Shown in pieces: positions 12,700 to 23,345 of a stretch of DNA of 64,000 bases (positions are counted from its first letter, which is position 1; every line of letters starts with the position of its first letter). The stretch covers positions 20,641,551 through 20,705,550 of the forward strand of contig JBCFYV010000100.1 of assembly GCA_039000515.1 (NCBI GenBank), written 5' to 3'. The position numbers and the translations under genes were made by a program. Origin of the DNA: Timema cristinae. Its lineage: Eukaryota > Arthropoda > Insecta > Phasmatodea > Timematidae. The notes under the pieces were generated by a model. The model saw only the letters and a program-made list of their open reading frames with translations, had not been told where the DNA came from and ran no database searches.

Positions 12700-13640
12700 A
12701 AAAATTTTTTAAAAATGTGTGGGGGGGGGGACCCCATTCTTTTGAGTGGGGAACTTTAGGAAATGATCGGGGGAAAAAAGGGTTGGGAATTTCTTTGGGT
12801 CAGGTTGAGTAGACATCAAATTATTAAATGCAGGGACTAGTTCAGGGTAGTTTAATGAAACTAACCCTTTCCCCAAACCCTTTCTTTTGGACAATTAAAA
12901 AAAAAAAATCCAAAAAGGGTTTTATAATACCGGTAAACCCTTGCGAAAACCCTTTTGCACATTCAACACCCCCCCCTTAAACCCCCCCCCCCCCCAAAAT
13001 TAAATCTTTTGTTGGGGTTTTTAAAGATTAAATACTCAGCGACATGTATACACAAAATAGCAAATAATTTTATTTAAAGGAAACATATTTACAATATACA
13101 ATATTTTATGTCAGAATGCAATATTTTTTTTTTTTTTTTTCTTCACTCTTTTTAGATTCCCACCCTTCTCTCCCACTCCAGAGGTACCCCCCACTAAAAC
13201 TTGAGCAAAAGTTAGTCTTGACGGAGTTTTTCCCAAAATTTTTTGGTATTTAGGCTTTAAAGTATTCATAAATCCGCACTACCGTAATATTAGGAATAAA
13301 CAAAATTTTTAAAAAGTAAAAAAAAACCAAGCGAATATCTTTTAACTTCTAATTGCTAGTTTATTAAGCTTTTGGGGCCCATGCAAAATTTTGTGAGCAG
13401 TTTTTTATTATATTTTTTTTTACTTGGCAACGTTTTTAAATTTTTTCCCCCTTATCAAGCGGAGTGGGGATTTTTGAGATCTTTTGGAAGTTTTGATGGA
13501 AAAGGGTCGTAAAAGAGGTTAGATGGGGGGGGAAGTTGAAAAAAGGTTTTTTTTAAAGATATCAGGCGTGTAAATGCCCATTTTCCTGACTAAAAAACAT
13601 TGAACCCCCCTGGTTTCCCCCAAAAAAAATGTTTCATATT
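12700..13640. other. Stretch with inflated homopolymers (possible consensus error)
   Basis: Aligned by eye to RepB copy 2 (57600-58320), this stretch differs largely by longer mononucleotide runs. Examples are a run of G at 12720-12730 where copy 2 has G runs split by TAA, AAAAAAGGGTTGGG against AAAAAGTTGGG, CCCTTTCCCCAAACCC against CCTTCCCAAACC, and GCGAAAACCCTTTTGC against GCGAAACTTTCGC. The effect is concentrated next to the gap at 13641. It looks more like low-quality sequence beside an assembly gap than like biological divergence. Confidence 0.6.
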
Positions 13641-13740
13641 NNNNNNNNNNNNNNNNNNNNNNNNNNNNNNNNNNNNNNNNNNNNNNNNNNNNNNNNNNNN
13701 NNNNNNNNNNNNNNNNNNNNNNNNNNNNNNNNNNNNNNNN
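13641..13740. other. Assembly gap (100 N)
   Basis: Exactly 100 N, a conventional placeholder for a gap of unknown size. By comparison with RepB copy 2, where TTTCACATACTAAGAACACA joins to CAATTTATTA, little or nothing may be missing here. The two flanks correspond to neighbouring bases of copy 2. Confidence 0.95.
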
Positions 13741-14022
13741 CAATTTATTTAAAATTATGACAGTTAAAGGCAAGCCTTTGTGTTAGTAGTAAGATTTGGA
13801 TGTGTAATTTATCACAAAATTAAAAAAGTTTGCTTTAGTCAGTTTAAAGTAATTTTTGTAACATTTGTGTTATTCAATGTTGAAACATAAGTTAACAACA
13901 TCTGTGAACTAAACATAACCAGGTAAGTACTTAGTTTCTTTCCCTACAACATGGTGTATTCAAATTTTGAAATAGCTTAATCTCTTCTGCTGCAGCTTAA
14001 CCAAACCATCAAACAACATGGT

Positions 14023-14076
14023 GTTGTACCTTGGACCAGTACTTGTATTGTACCTCGGTCCGGTCCAAGGTACAAC
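14023..14076. promoter_or_regulatory. Nested inverted repeat upstream of the pogo-like transposase
   Basis: GTTGTACCTTGGACC (14023-14037) is repeated as its exact complement GGTCCAAGGTACAAC (14062-14076). The 24-bp spacer holds a third, slightly changed copy, TTGTACCTCGGTCC, so that 14048-14075 is itself a near-perfect palindrome with two mismatched pairs. Three copies of one 14-15 bp word in 54 bp, about 210 bp before the transposase start, suggest a protein binding site such as a transposase subterminal site. The function is inference. Confidence 0.5.
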
Positions 14077-14286
14077 ATTCTGTTTAGTTGGTTGCATGCA
14101 AAATATTAAATAAAGCTTTTACTAGCTATACATTTTATTCAAATATGATTATAAGTATATTTAGCTATATAGTGAGATTCAATATCTAGGCTTATTATAG
14201 ATGCAATATTTTGAAACAGTGACATGGTAATAAACTTAAACCTAATCTAAACCAGCCCATACAATATGCATAATCTTTTCAGAACT

Positions 14287-16073
14287 ATGCCTAGAAGTAA
14301 GAAAGGTGTGAAACATCCTTCTGTTGATGTCAAACAACTCGAGGAGGCAATCCATGATGTTCTAATTAGAAAACTATCAACTAGAGTAGCTGCTAGAATT
14401 CATGGAATCTCCAAAACCACATTACTTCGCCACCTTAAAGAGCATTGTTTGTCTGGAAACCCCCAGTTTAAGTACAACTCTCAAATAAGAGTAAAACAAA
14501 TATTTACAGACAATGAAGAATTAAGTCTTGTAAATTATTTAAAAATAGCTTCAAGGCTACACTATGGTCTCACCAAAAGAGAAACAATGATTTTGGCATA
14601 CCAGTTTGCCAAAGAGAATGATAAAAAAATACCTGATAAATGGCATGAAGATTCACAAGCAGGAAAAGAATGGATAAGAGGATTTTTGCATCGTCATAAA
14701 ACATTATCTTTAAGAAAGCCAGAACCTACCAGTCAAGCTAGGTCAACCAGTTTCAACAAAAAGAATGTTTCAGAATTTTTTACGAATTTGAGAGAATGCT
14801 TGTCACGTGGTATTTTTGAACCAAGTAAAATATTCAACTTAGATGAAACAGGAAATTCAACTGTCCATACACCTCCTAAGGTAACAGCTACCAAGGGTGA
14901 CAAACAAGTTGGGAGTATGACATCAGGAGAGCGGGGTGTAAATGTTACCATGATTTCTGCTGTCAATGCTGTAGGCAATCATGTACCTCCCATGTTAATA
15001 TTCCCTAGAGTTCATTTCAAAGATCACATGCTAAAAGGAGCACCACCTGGATCTATTGGAGGCTGTAACCTTTCTGGATGGTCTAATGAGGATTTGTTTA
15101 TTCAATATTTGAATCATTTTATCAACCACGTGAAACCCACTAAAGAAAACATGGTTCTCTTAATACTAGACAATCATGACACACACATTTCCATTCCAGC
15201 AATAAACTTGTCAAAAAATAATGGTATTGTGTTGTTAACACTTCCACCCCACACTTCGCACAAACTGCAACCTCTAGATAGAACAGTATTTGGGCCCTAT
15301 AAAGCTTATTACAACCAAGCTGCAGCTGAATGGATGTTAATGAACTCTGGAAAACCAATGGGCATATATGACATTGCAGAAATTGTACTGTGACTGGAAT
15401 TTGGCCTTTGAATGAAAATATATTTAGTGAGCATGAATTCTTGACTGCCTATGTCACTGATCGGCCATTTGAACCTATTATTGACAATATAACTGCTGAT
15501 CAAATATCTGTAGATGCAACAACAAATGACTTAGTTTATAATGAACCAAGACCCTCTACAAGTTTCAAAGTGCATTCGCTTGGAGTATCGCCTGAAATGA
15601 TTCGACCCTATCCAAAAGCACCCCCAAGAAAAGCTCAAGGTGGAAGACAAAAGGGTAAGACTAGAATTTTAACAGATACGCCAGAAAAAGAAGACATAGA
15701 GAGCAAGAAACTAAATAGAATTAAACCGAAACCAAAAACTGTAAAGAATTTTTTTTACAAAACAGTTCTGAAGAAGAATCAAGTGATGTGCTTATTTTAG
15801 ATGAGTCAAGTGATGAAAATGAATTTGTTGATAGCTTGATTGAGTCATATACATTAGAAAATAAAGAAAAAGAAGAAGGTCAAGTTAGTAATGAAATAAC
15901 CAAAAGATATTTTGTGTTAATAGAGCTCAAAGGGAAGAAAAGTAAAAGGCAGCGATTGCTATGAAGTAAAATACTTTAGAAGAATCTTCAACACAAACAA
16001 GTTTCTTCCAAATGATTAAGATATTTTTGAAGTTTGTGAGGGTGATATTGTGACAAAGTGGGTGGGAGGAATG
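14287..16073 (+). pseudogene. Pogo/Tigger-like (HTH_psq + DDE_1) transposase, decayed
   Basis: I start at 14287 (MPRSKKGVKHP); an upstream ATG at 14266 adds only seven residues. Order of parts: a psq-type helix-turn-helix (TRVAARIHGISKTTLLRHLK, residues about 35-55), a CENPB-type second DNA-binding region, then a DDE_1 domain with LDETGNS (first Asp), ILDNHDTH (second) and PLDRTVFGPYK. At 15390 about 40 bp is missing, since IYDIAEIV jumps to TGIWPLNENIFS in another frame. A frameshift at the poly-T near 15750 is followed by a Ser/Glu-rich tail and a C-terminal segment (YEVKYFRRIF, then DIFEVCEGDIVTK) with an internal stop. The gene is clearly dead but well preserved. No terminal repeats were found. 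Confidence 0.85.
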
Positions 16074-16470
16074 TGAATTCTCAGATTTTTTGATGAAACA
16101 ATAAATGAATATAGATTCTTAAAAATCGGAATCCTTCAGGTCCAAAAATATTTTTTTAATTGGTTGATTTGAAACAGACAGAATGACCCCAATATTTAAT
16201 TTAGTATCATTGAATTTATGCGTATTAGCATTGAGTTCTATGCATATTAGTAAAAACATTAGGGATTTTTGAGTTTAAAAAAATTGCCTAAAAGGTATGT
16301 ATATTATGTGTCGAAGAAAATATAAATCAAACCCTTGTAAATAGTGTAGGCCTAACCTCAAAACGAGCTGAAAAAAAGGCCTAACTATGAAACTTAATTC
16401 ATGAGGGATCATTTACAACCATTCGCACCTGCTTGTCAGATATGCACAATGCATTGTTGTTTGACACTAA

Positions 16471-17007
16471 TGGCCCGTCTACAACCAAACGCACCCGCTT
16501 GTCGGACTTGCAACTACGCAATAACGTAATTTAGTCTGTCTACAATAGCTTACGCAAACACAATCGTATGTCGGAACTGTCGGACCAGCTTGTCGGGAGG
16601 AGATGAACATTGTCCATCTCTTGCGTTTATGTAGTTGCGTTGGCTTGCGTTCAGCCAATAAAAAAACAAATATGGATGAACTACTAAAATCAAATAATTT
16701 GAAGTTATTTGGTCTATGACAAAAACGCTTGGAAATGTATAGTAATGAATACAGGATTTCCAATTAAAATCATGTTTATTTATCCATTTAAATATTTTTT
16801 AAATATTTATTTCTTATTTGAAAACATTAATATGAATTTGACTTTCATAGTCATCATTGATGTGTGTTCCTATTGGTTGGAATTACGTTTTACGACTTTT
16901 CATTGTAGACAGTCTATTTTGTATTTAATAAAAGCGTAGTAACGAGTGGATTTGCGATTGCATAGTTGCGAGTCCGACAAGCGGGTATGTTGGTTGTAGA
17001 CTGGCCT
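16471..17007. mobile_element. 537-bp MITE, PIF/Harbinger type, TAA duplication
   Basis: The ends are inverted over about 50 bp: GGCCCGTCTACAACCAAACG with CACCCGCTTGTCGGAC on the left, and GGCCAGTCTACAACCAACAT with ACCCGCTTGTCGGAC as the complement of the right. TAA sits on both sides (16468-16470 and 17008-17010). The matching place in RepA copy 2 (44607-44612) reads GACACTAAAGTG with a single TAA, an empty site that proves the insertion. A 94-codon minus-strand frame inside (16479-16763) includes KRKRW and may be a worn transposase N-terminus, but this is weak. Confidence 0.95.
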
Positions 17008-17893
17008 TAAAGTGTTTCCAAGTGTACCTACTATCTTGTTGGCCATTGTGCAACTTGTAACATCTCACATTCAGTCAATCTTGTAATTGAATTTTAATAG
17101 ATTTTAGGGCTAGGTTATGTTACCTAGTTTTAACTATCAACTAAAAAAGGAGTATGTTTATAAAATGATTACAGAAAAATATAATAAATGTTTGTGTTTT
17201 TTATGTTGGTCATTCTGTGACTATTATGTTAATACATTTTAGTTGCATAGTTGTTAATTGAGTTTATATAGGTGGACTAAATAAAGCTATATAGGGCCTA
17301 TGTGTAAGAGTTTGATTAGTTAAAATTAACCTAGTAAAAGGATATAAAATTTGTGTTTGATAAAAGGGAATATCATATTGTTACATTTACGTAGCAAGAG
17401 ATTTTAGCTTGTTCAAACGGTTCTAGCGTTTCAGAATTATCCAGAATATGCCAAACGATGGCCTGTGAAATAGATTATTCAAGTAAATATTTTCAAAATG
17501 ATTAATTAGCTAATACTAGTTTATAGAGGGCTGATATATTTTTATCTAGTATTAATTATAGGCCTAAGTAAACAAAAATAATTTTTTAAAGAAATTTTCG
17601 ACATTCTTGAATTGCACATTACAGTTCTCACTAATGCTTGATGATTAAAGTTACTCCCTCCGAAATTTCATTGTAACAAAGATACAATTTAAAGCATGAA
17701 ACAAACACATGTACTAGTAAACAGTTGCGAATGAATTTAGGCGAACCCTCAAATTGGACGAAAATCCCACTCAACCATCATAAAAGGGCTGGAACCATCC
17801 CGTAAATACCGGGATGCAACTCTTATTCTGAGTTACCAATAAAACCCCAAGTGTCCCATAATCAAAAGCATTCGTAAAATCACGCTTACTTAC

Positions 17894-18163
17894 AATGGAT
17901 TCAACCTTTACAGGATTTAAACGTGAGCGCAAGATACCAAATTCAACTTCTGTTTTTGGAAAAACAAGCTTTTCTGCTTTTGGCCAACTGTTTATCAGAA
18001 TAGGTTTTGAATCCCACGAATCTTGATATTCCACACACATTGTTTTTAGTTTATCACTAAATGGTGTTGAAAAAGAATTTGTTTCATGTTTTATTGTGTT
18101 CAAAGACAGTTTAGAGTCAGAATCTGTAGTAAATATTAAAGAACTCTTGACAGGTGTAGACAT
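17894..18163 (-). CDS. Conserved 270-bp open exon of RepA, copy 1
   Basis: Beginning at an ATG (18163) on the minus strand, 90 codons stay open up to the consensus splice donor GTAAGT (complement at 17888-17893). RepA copy 2 has the same ATG, length and donor at 45767-45498, with about 85% or more identical residues. The product begins MSTPVKSS and contains PILINSWPKAEKLVFPK. I recognise no domain. It lies downstream of the PIF-type N-terminal exon on the same strand and could be a second TE gene, a later exon, or captured host sequence. No downstream exon could be identified. Confidence 0.45.
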
Positions 18164-18569
18164 ATTTATGGATAAAAGCTACAAACTACCAAAAATACAA
18201 ATAACTGTATTTACTGGAATCCGAATTACGCTTTGTGAAATTAGGAATAATTACGAAACATCGCAACCGAAATATTTGAAAATCAAAGTTGCCAACTACC
18301 ATATATCAATATCCCATAAAATAAAATTAAGAAAGTATCTACCGCTAATTACCAAATTAAATGGTTAAAATATAAATTCACTAGAGTCTAACAACAAAGT
18401 TACAGTTTGATTATAAACAAACATATTTTAGAAAGAATAAAACATAAATAATATTTCACTAAATGTTGTTTGTGTTTATTTTTCTCACATTAAATTCATA
18501 GTTTGTATTTTATATTTAGTTTCTCACTAAAAGTTAAAGGAAAATGTTGTTTTCCAAGTTTTATTAGGC

Positions 18570-18770
18570 ATGTTTTCAAGATTGACCTAGTTTACGACTA
18601 GGCGTTATCGGGCTCCTGGTATCACGGCTGGTTACGATTATTTATGATTGATATGATGCTAGGACCCCTTTTCCTGAGATCTCTCGTTTTGAACTCGAAT
18701 CTAGCCTTCTCGAACACTTCAAAAACGGTGAGAAAACATTTTTGTAATCCTGAAATAAAATCAACCATTC
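18570..18770 (-). other. Conserved RepA segment with acceptor-like start
   Basis: On the minus strand TTTATTTCAG at about 18755 is followed by an open stretch (GLQKCFLTVFEVFEKARFEF) that is nearly the same in copy 2 (46080-46250). It then meets a stop. It could be an exon between the PIF-like exon and the 270-bp exon, or only well-preserved TE sequence. Confidence 0.2.
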
Positions 18771-19089
18771 GGTTTCGCTTTATGTTGTATACACTAATTT
18801 ATCATAAAATTAATTAATTTCCTATGAGCTTAGCCAATCCCAGCAGAGAATTAACATTAAATGATTACCAATGTGAACAATATTTATCTCTATGACACAT
18901 AACCTATTTTCTTACGATTGTAAATAAATTTATTATACTACTTTTATTATGTCAAAAAAGAAATGCTACTTTTGAGAAATAACGTATTCTTTTGGAATTT
19001 ATTGAAGTTTTTATCTTAAAAGCGTGATAAGCTAAAAAATTTGTTTTAATACAACACGTTAGTATATTATTATTATTAGTATTATTATT

Positions 19090-19150
<61 letters not shown>

Positions 19151-19159
19151 CCATCATCA
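19090..19159. repeat. (TCA)n microsatellite
   Basis: About 23 TCA triplets preceded by TTATTATTAG. It lies at the RepA position where copy 2 has a long (TTA)n run (46541-46646). On the minus strand it reads as poly-aspartate in an open frame, which is simply a triplet repeat and not evidence of a protein. Confidence 0.95.
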
Positions 19160-19183
19160 AGAAAAATAATAAGCCACACAAAC

Positions 19184-19277
19184 CTTTGTAAAACAGATAG
19201 TGCAGACGTTCGAGATTGTCCCTCCATCACGTTTTCAAATGCGTCAATTAAATAACCTGCACTACGTTTGTTCAATC
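19184..19277 (-). pseudogene. PIF-type transposase N-terminal exon, 3' part (RepA copy 1)
   Basis: The minus strand reads RLNKRSAGYLIDAFENVMEG and QSRTSALSVLQR, then a donor-like GTTTGT. The 5' part (NRPFRIFNDKDNAFAMSDK and AFVKLF) lies at about 23652-23750. The two pieces are contiguous once the inserted transposon at 19280-23649 is removed. The pattern matches the N-terminal region of HARBI1/PIF nucleases, where F-R-x-x-K and R...LS....L precede the catalytic domain. No nuclease exon follows in RepA. Confidence 0.65.
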
Positions 19278-20514
19278 TACAGTGGACTTACGACTTCTAT
19301 GGTTTTCGATGACAGCTAGCAGAAGCTAGCAGATGGTATCAGTAACGCCAACATTGTCTAAAAGTAACTTTTATCACCATATTTGGAAATAATAATTATT
19401 TACTAATTACTACTATTATTATTACTAAAAATACTATCAATCACTATTAACAATACTTCTCCAAAGATTACAGTATAATTTTACTTTTCATAAACAAAAT
19501 TAAGAAAAAAAAGTCTAGTGATTTTATTTTAGTTTTTCTTTTAACTCTTGTGGTAATAACAGGTTAAATAGAGCCTGAAATTTTACATTTAATGGTATTA
19601 TATTCAGTTATTAATATTTTTATAGGTGCCTTCGCATATCTTTAACGTAAATAAATGGTTTGTGATAATAAATAGGAAAAAACATTCAAAATGTTTGTGA
19701 AATAATATAAATTTTGCTGTTTGTAAACATGTGAATTAACACTGCTGCTTCATAACTCTCAACGGTTCTCTTTTTTCTACGTCATAAACCAGCATATTTT
19801 ACTCAGTGGCCATATTTGTTTTCACCAATAAGGCCACTTTTAACGTTCTCTTGCTTTTAATAATTAATTTGAATTAAATAGCAAAAGAAAACTTCATTAT
19901 TAATCAACTAACAAAACGGTTATTCTCATAACCAAAATCTAACCATTTTAAAATAGAGTATAACATTGAATTATCGTTTAAATTAAATTCAATAAAACCA
20001 CGTGCTGAATCAACAAGTTTAAGAACAAAATATTTTATATTTGAGTACTATTGATTTGTATTTAGGCGTGTCTATGCTACCCGTTAATAATTTTATTACA
20101 AATTTGAATAGTACAGTGTCTTTTTTGAATGTTAATTCGGCTAGTTAGTAATCTGTGTCTTCTTTTGGAATATTATTTCGGTGTGTGAACGTGTTATCCT
20201 CGGAAAATAAACTGTTTTTTGATGATCTTTGAATAATTATTTATCTAATATAACATTAAAGCGTGTGATAAAATAAAATAGCGAGTGTTTCTCACTAAAT
20301 ATTCGAAAATTTAAGTCTATCAACACTATAAAATAAATCTTTTAACCCCAAGATTGTGTTGTGTTGCCATCTAGGCTAAACATCAAGTTTTAAAATTTTT
20401 ATATTCCAAAAAAATCTGTGAAGTGAAATAAAAATACTTGCGAGTCTTTCTCCAGTGTTGATTAAATAAATACCAGGTAAGACTTCAAGTTATAAGTTAT
20501 TGTATTTTATTAGA

Positions 20515-20900
20515 GACTTTGTTACAACTGTTTAAGAGGAGTGAATCTGAATTATATGTTTGTCAATTAGGATAGCTTTTAATTTGTCATTGTCATTTAT
20601 TTTATAGGCCTAAACATATTTTCTAGAATATTGATAGATATTTACTTTGTTAACATATTTTAAGAGGAGTGAATCTGAATTAGATGTTTGTCAATTAGGA
20701 TAGCTTTTGATTTGTCATTGTCATTTATTTTATAGGCCTAAACATATTTTCTAGAATATTGATAGATATTGATTTTGTTACAACTTTTTAAGAGGAGGGA
20801 ATCTGAATTAGATGTTTGTTAATTAGGATAGCTTTTGATTTGTCATTGTCATTTATTTTATAGGCCTAAACATATTTTCTAGGATATTGATTTTTGTTTA
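20515..20900 (+). repeat. 129-bp tandem repeat, three copies
   Basis: AAGAGGAGTGAATCTGAATT recurs at about 20534, 20663 and 20791, followed each time by TTGTCAATTAGGATAGCTTT, TTTATTTTATAGGCCTAAAC and ATTTTCTAG. The units are about 97% alike, much closer than other local duplications here, so the expansion is recent relative to the host transposon. It lies in the presumed 5' intron or leader upstream of the first exon. Confidence 0.92.
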
Positions 20901-21036
20901 TTAAATTATTTAAAGTCATTATAAATAGGCCTACATATTAAAACAATATAATATAGCATATTGTAAAGGCGAGTACAAGCCTGAGGTTGTGTACAACTTT
21001 GGTTAAGTTATTAATCTGTCTTTTTTTCCCCGCAGC

Positions 21037-21245
21037 ATGAGTCTGTCCAAACCCAGGGAAACACCTATGGAGGAGGAGGGGCCAAGCTGTTCCAGGAAGA
21101 AGAGACACATGCACACATCAGAAACAAGAGGACATCATCAACGTTGCAGCTTTAATTAGACAAGTGATGATGGACGACTTCGATTCATTCAACGTGGCGA
21201 AAAAACAGCAAGCTACTTGAAACTCAGTGTTGACACTGTGAGATG
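21037..21245 (+). pseudogene. DDE_3-type transposase, N-terminal exon, frameshifted
   Basis: A good acceptor (TTTTTTTCCCCGCAG, ending at 21035) precedes ATG at 21037, and a donor GTGAGG follows at 21246. The frame starts MSLSKPRETPMEEEG and changes twice. A second frame has EDIINVAALIRQ and a third has RGEKTASYLKLSVDTVRW, which fits the recognition helix of the helix-turn-helix in IS630/Tc1-like transposases. Two indels therefore break it. The family assignment is from the overall pattern together with the C-terminal exon. Confidence 0.5.
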
Positions 21246-22170
21246 GTGAGGATAAAAAAAGTTTTATTTACATAATTACAAGCTACATATCTATGGAGTC
21301 ACTTGTTTTAAGGCTTGTAGTTCCTCTCATCCCTTGGTTGAAGTTCGTTCATGCTTTCTGTGTAGTGAAAATTATAAGGATATTGTACACAAACTATCAC
21401 TTATAAATATTTTTTTCTCCATAAACAGAATGTTCCTACTCTCTCAGATTTATTTAAATTATTAAAAAATGTAGGCACATCAATTATTAAAAAGAGGGGG
21501 GTTTTTTGCTCGTCTCGCTCTTTTTAAGGCATCTTGATTAGATAGAATGTCATAGTTATTTGCAATTTCCAAACCTGATAAATATCTATTTAATAGGCTG
21601 TTATTTGATTCGCCATCAACTTGGGTAAATAATTATAACTATAATATATTTTGAAATAGTGATGTTACAAAGATAAAAGTTTTAAATAAACAATACTTTG
21701 TGTCACCTTATCAATATAGGCCCACAAAATGATTTCTTGTTTTTTTTAGTGGAATTACAATGTTAAACTATTCATTGAGCAATGTTTTATCTAAAAAAAA
21801 AATCCCTTATTTGTACAATTTTTCGCACTCCCTCCCTTGTTGACAGGCTACTTTCTAATCTAATCCTTATTCAAGGGGTACGCTACAAAATTACTTAACC
21901 GTTAGAAAAATCTGGGAGGAAGCCCTTGCTCAAGTTACCCCTGAGAGGTATAATTTTATAAAAGAATGCAATTTTTATTATTCTACCTAGCTCACTATAA
22001 TTACATATATGATGCTTAAAATTATCTAGCCATTGGTTTACCTCATTTTTGAAACATATATGATGCTTAGTTACAGACTTATACATATCTAATGTTATCC
22101 ATGCAAAAAAAAAGGTATGAGTGGGTTGTGTATAGAATCTTTACTATGGCTGTACATTCTAATGTTTCAG

Positions 22171-22345
22171 TTGGAGTAAGAATTTCGACCATTGCGAGAG
22201 ACTTATCAAGGAAGATTGGGACAGGGAGATGAAAATGGATGCAAGTGAGACCCACCCACCTATCATCATTAACCTGGCTGAAGACAATGAAGAGGACGAT
22301 GACGAATATGATGATGTAGACGAAGTTCTTGCGAACCCCGTTTAA
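22171..22345 (+). pseudogene. DDE_3-type transposase, C-terminal exon
   Basis: After the acceptor AATGTTTCAG the frame reads WSKNFDHCERLIKEDWDREM, then PIIINLAEDN and an acidic tail, ending at TAA 22343-22345. I recall hemipteran DDE_3 transposases ending in a very similar way: conserved W, H, E, then PIIINL, then an Asp/Glu-rich tail. The exon itself is open. The catalytic exon that should come before it is absent between 21246 and 22170. Confidence 0.5.
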
Positions 22346-22794
22346 AAACATTTGACTGAACCAAGATAAGGATTAGATTTTATAAATAACATAATAATTA
22401 TTAAATTCTTTAAAAACGTTGTAACAAGAACATTTTCTTAACTTTATTAACCACTTCTTAGGGAGATGCTAACCCACAAGTTCACTTTTATAGCATAATT
22501 ACAACACTGTAGATCATTAAGCTTTGTTTTTTTTCACTAATTTGTTGCATCAAAGTTTTGTTACTAAATTTTAATGTTTTATGTGAATTTTAGACTTGTC
22601 GTAAACCCATATTTTTATTCTATTTACGTTAATATAAATTTATTGAAAATTTTTATATATGACATTTTGTAGCTCATTAAAAGCAAAATAAAATCAATCT
22701 TTTGGATATTAAAAGTCAATCAATCCATATACCAAGTTTTAACTTTATTACCACTCCTTACTTTAAATTACTTTAGAATGTTTTCTGATATCTA

Positions 22795-22796
<2 letters not shown>

Positions 22797-22836
<40 letters not shown>

Positions 22837-23115
22837 GCACAGCGTCTTACTACCCTTTCGGGCTCTACGCACTTACGCTAATGTTTAAAGGAAGGGTGAT
22901 TGTGAAATGAAATGGAGGACCTACAGTTTAACATGGGATCCGAACCACGGTGGAGGCCTGGCATTCCACCAATTCACAAGTTTTGATTAATACACATCTT
23001 GTCAGAGGTCAAGAAAGGGTTTGGCAATCAAATAAATTTGTGCTGCGACCGAGGAATGATCCCCGGACTCCCAGTAAAGAAGTCTGACACCTTAACCCTA
23101 TAGCACCAGGTCACC
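22797..23115 (-). mobile_element. tRNA-derived SINE with (TTA)n tail, inside the DDE_3 element
   Basis: On the plus strand a (TTA)n run (22797-22837) is followed by AGCACAGCGTCTTACTACCC, TACGCACTTACGCTAATG, and then GGGATCCGAACCACGG, which is the complement of a tRNA B box (GGTTCGGATCC). The A-box side lies near 23090-23115 (complement GGTGACCTGGTGCTATAGGG). The order places the SINE on the minus strand with its 3' tail at 22797. Related copies are at 37986, 39163, 52763 and elsewhere. Confidence 0.8.
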
Positions 23116-23219
23116 AACATGTTGTAATACTCTTAAAAAATTTTTATTGTTTTTTTTCTATGTGTAGTAATAGATATTCAGATTTTTCACATTTATTATG
23201 TTAATAATATTAATACTAA

Positions 23220-23345
23220 CCAAAAAAATTGGATTTTTTTTTATCATTTTCTAAATAATTTTTTATAAGAAAATTGGATTTTTTTTATCATTTTCTGGAT
23301 AATTTTTTATAAGAAAATTGGATTTTTTTAAATAAAACTTATTTA
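23220..23345 (+). repeat. Short tandem repeat, about 51-bp unit
   Basis: AAAATTGGATTTTTTTTATC recurs at about 23225, 23272 and 23316 with ATTTTCTRRATAATTTTTTA between. Two full units and a partial third, AT-rich, with no coding content. Confidence 0.8.

Larger units (their letters stand above)
11683..13770. repeat. RepB copy 1 (about 2-kb dispersed repeat)
   Basis: From CAATTGCTTATGTATCTTAG onward this stretch follows 56560-58322 almost base for base, including AATTAAATAACTAAAACGTA, the AATACCATAAATGTTTACAT segment and GGCTGCGCCATTTAACATAT. Copy 1 has an extra segment of about 190 bp near 13060-13250 and a 100-N gap. I see no transposase and no terminal repeat. A minus-strand frame of about 72 codons (11773-11991) recurs in copy 2, but it is lysine/phenylalanine-rich and of unknown meaning. 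RepB may be a non-autonomous element whose ends I could not define. Confidence 0.85.

Noticed and set aside
18952..19275. Open frame with a poly-aspartate tract
   Set aside because: The tract is a (TCA)n microsatellite in the presumed intron. Only the short N-terminal part is PIF-like exon sequence.
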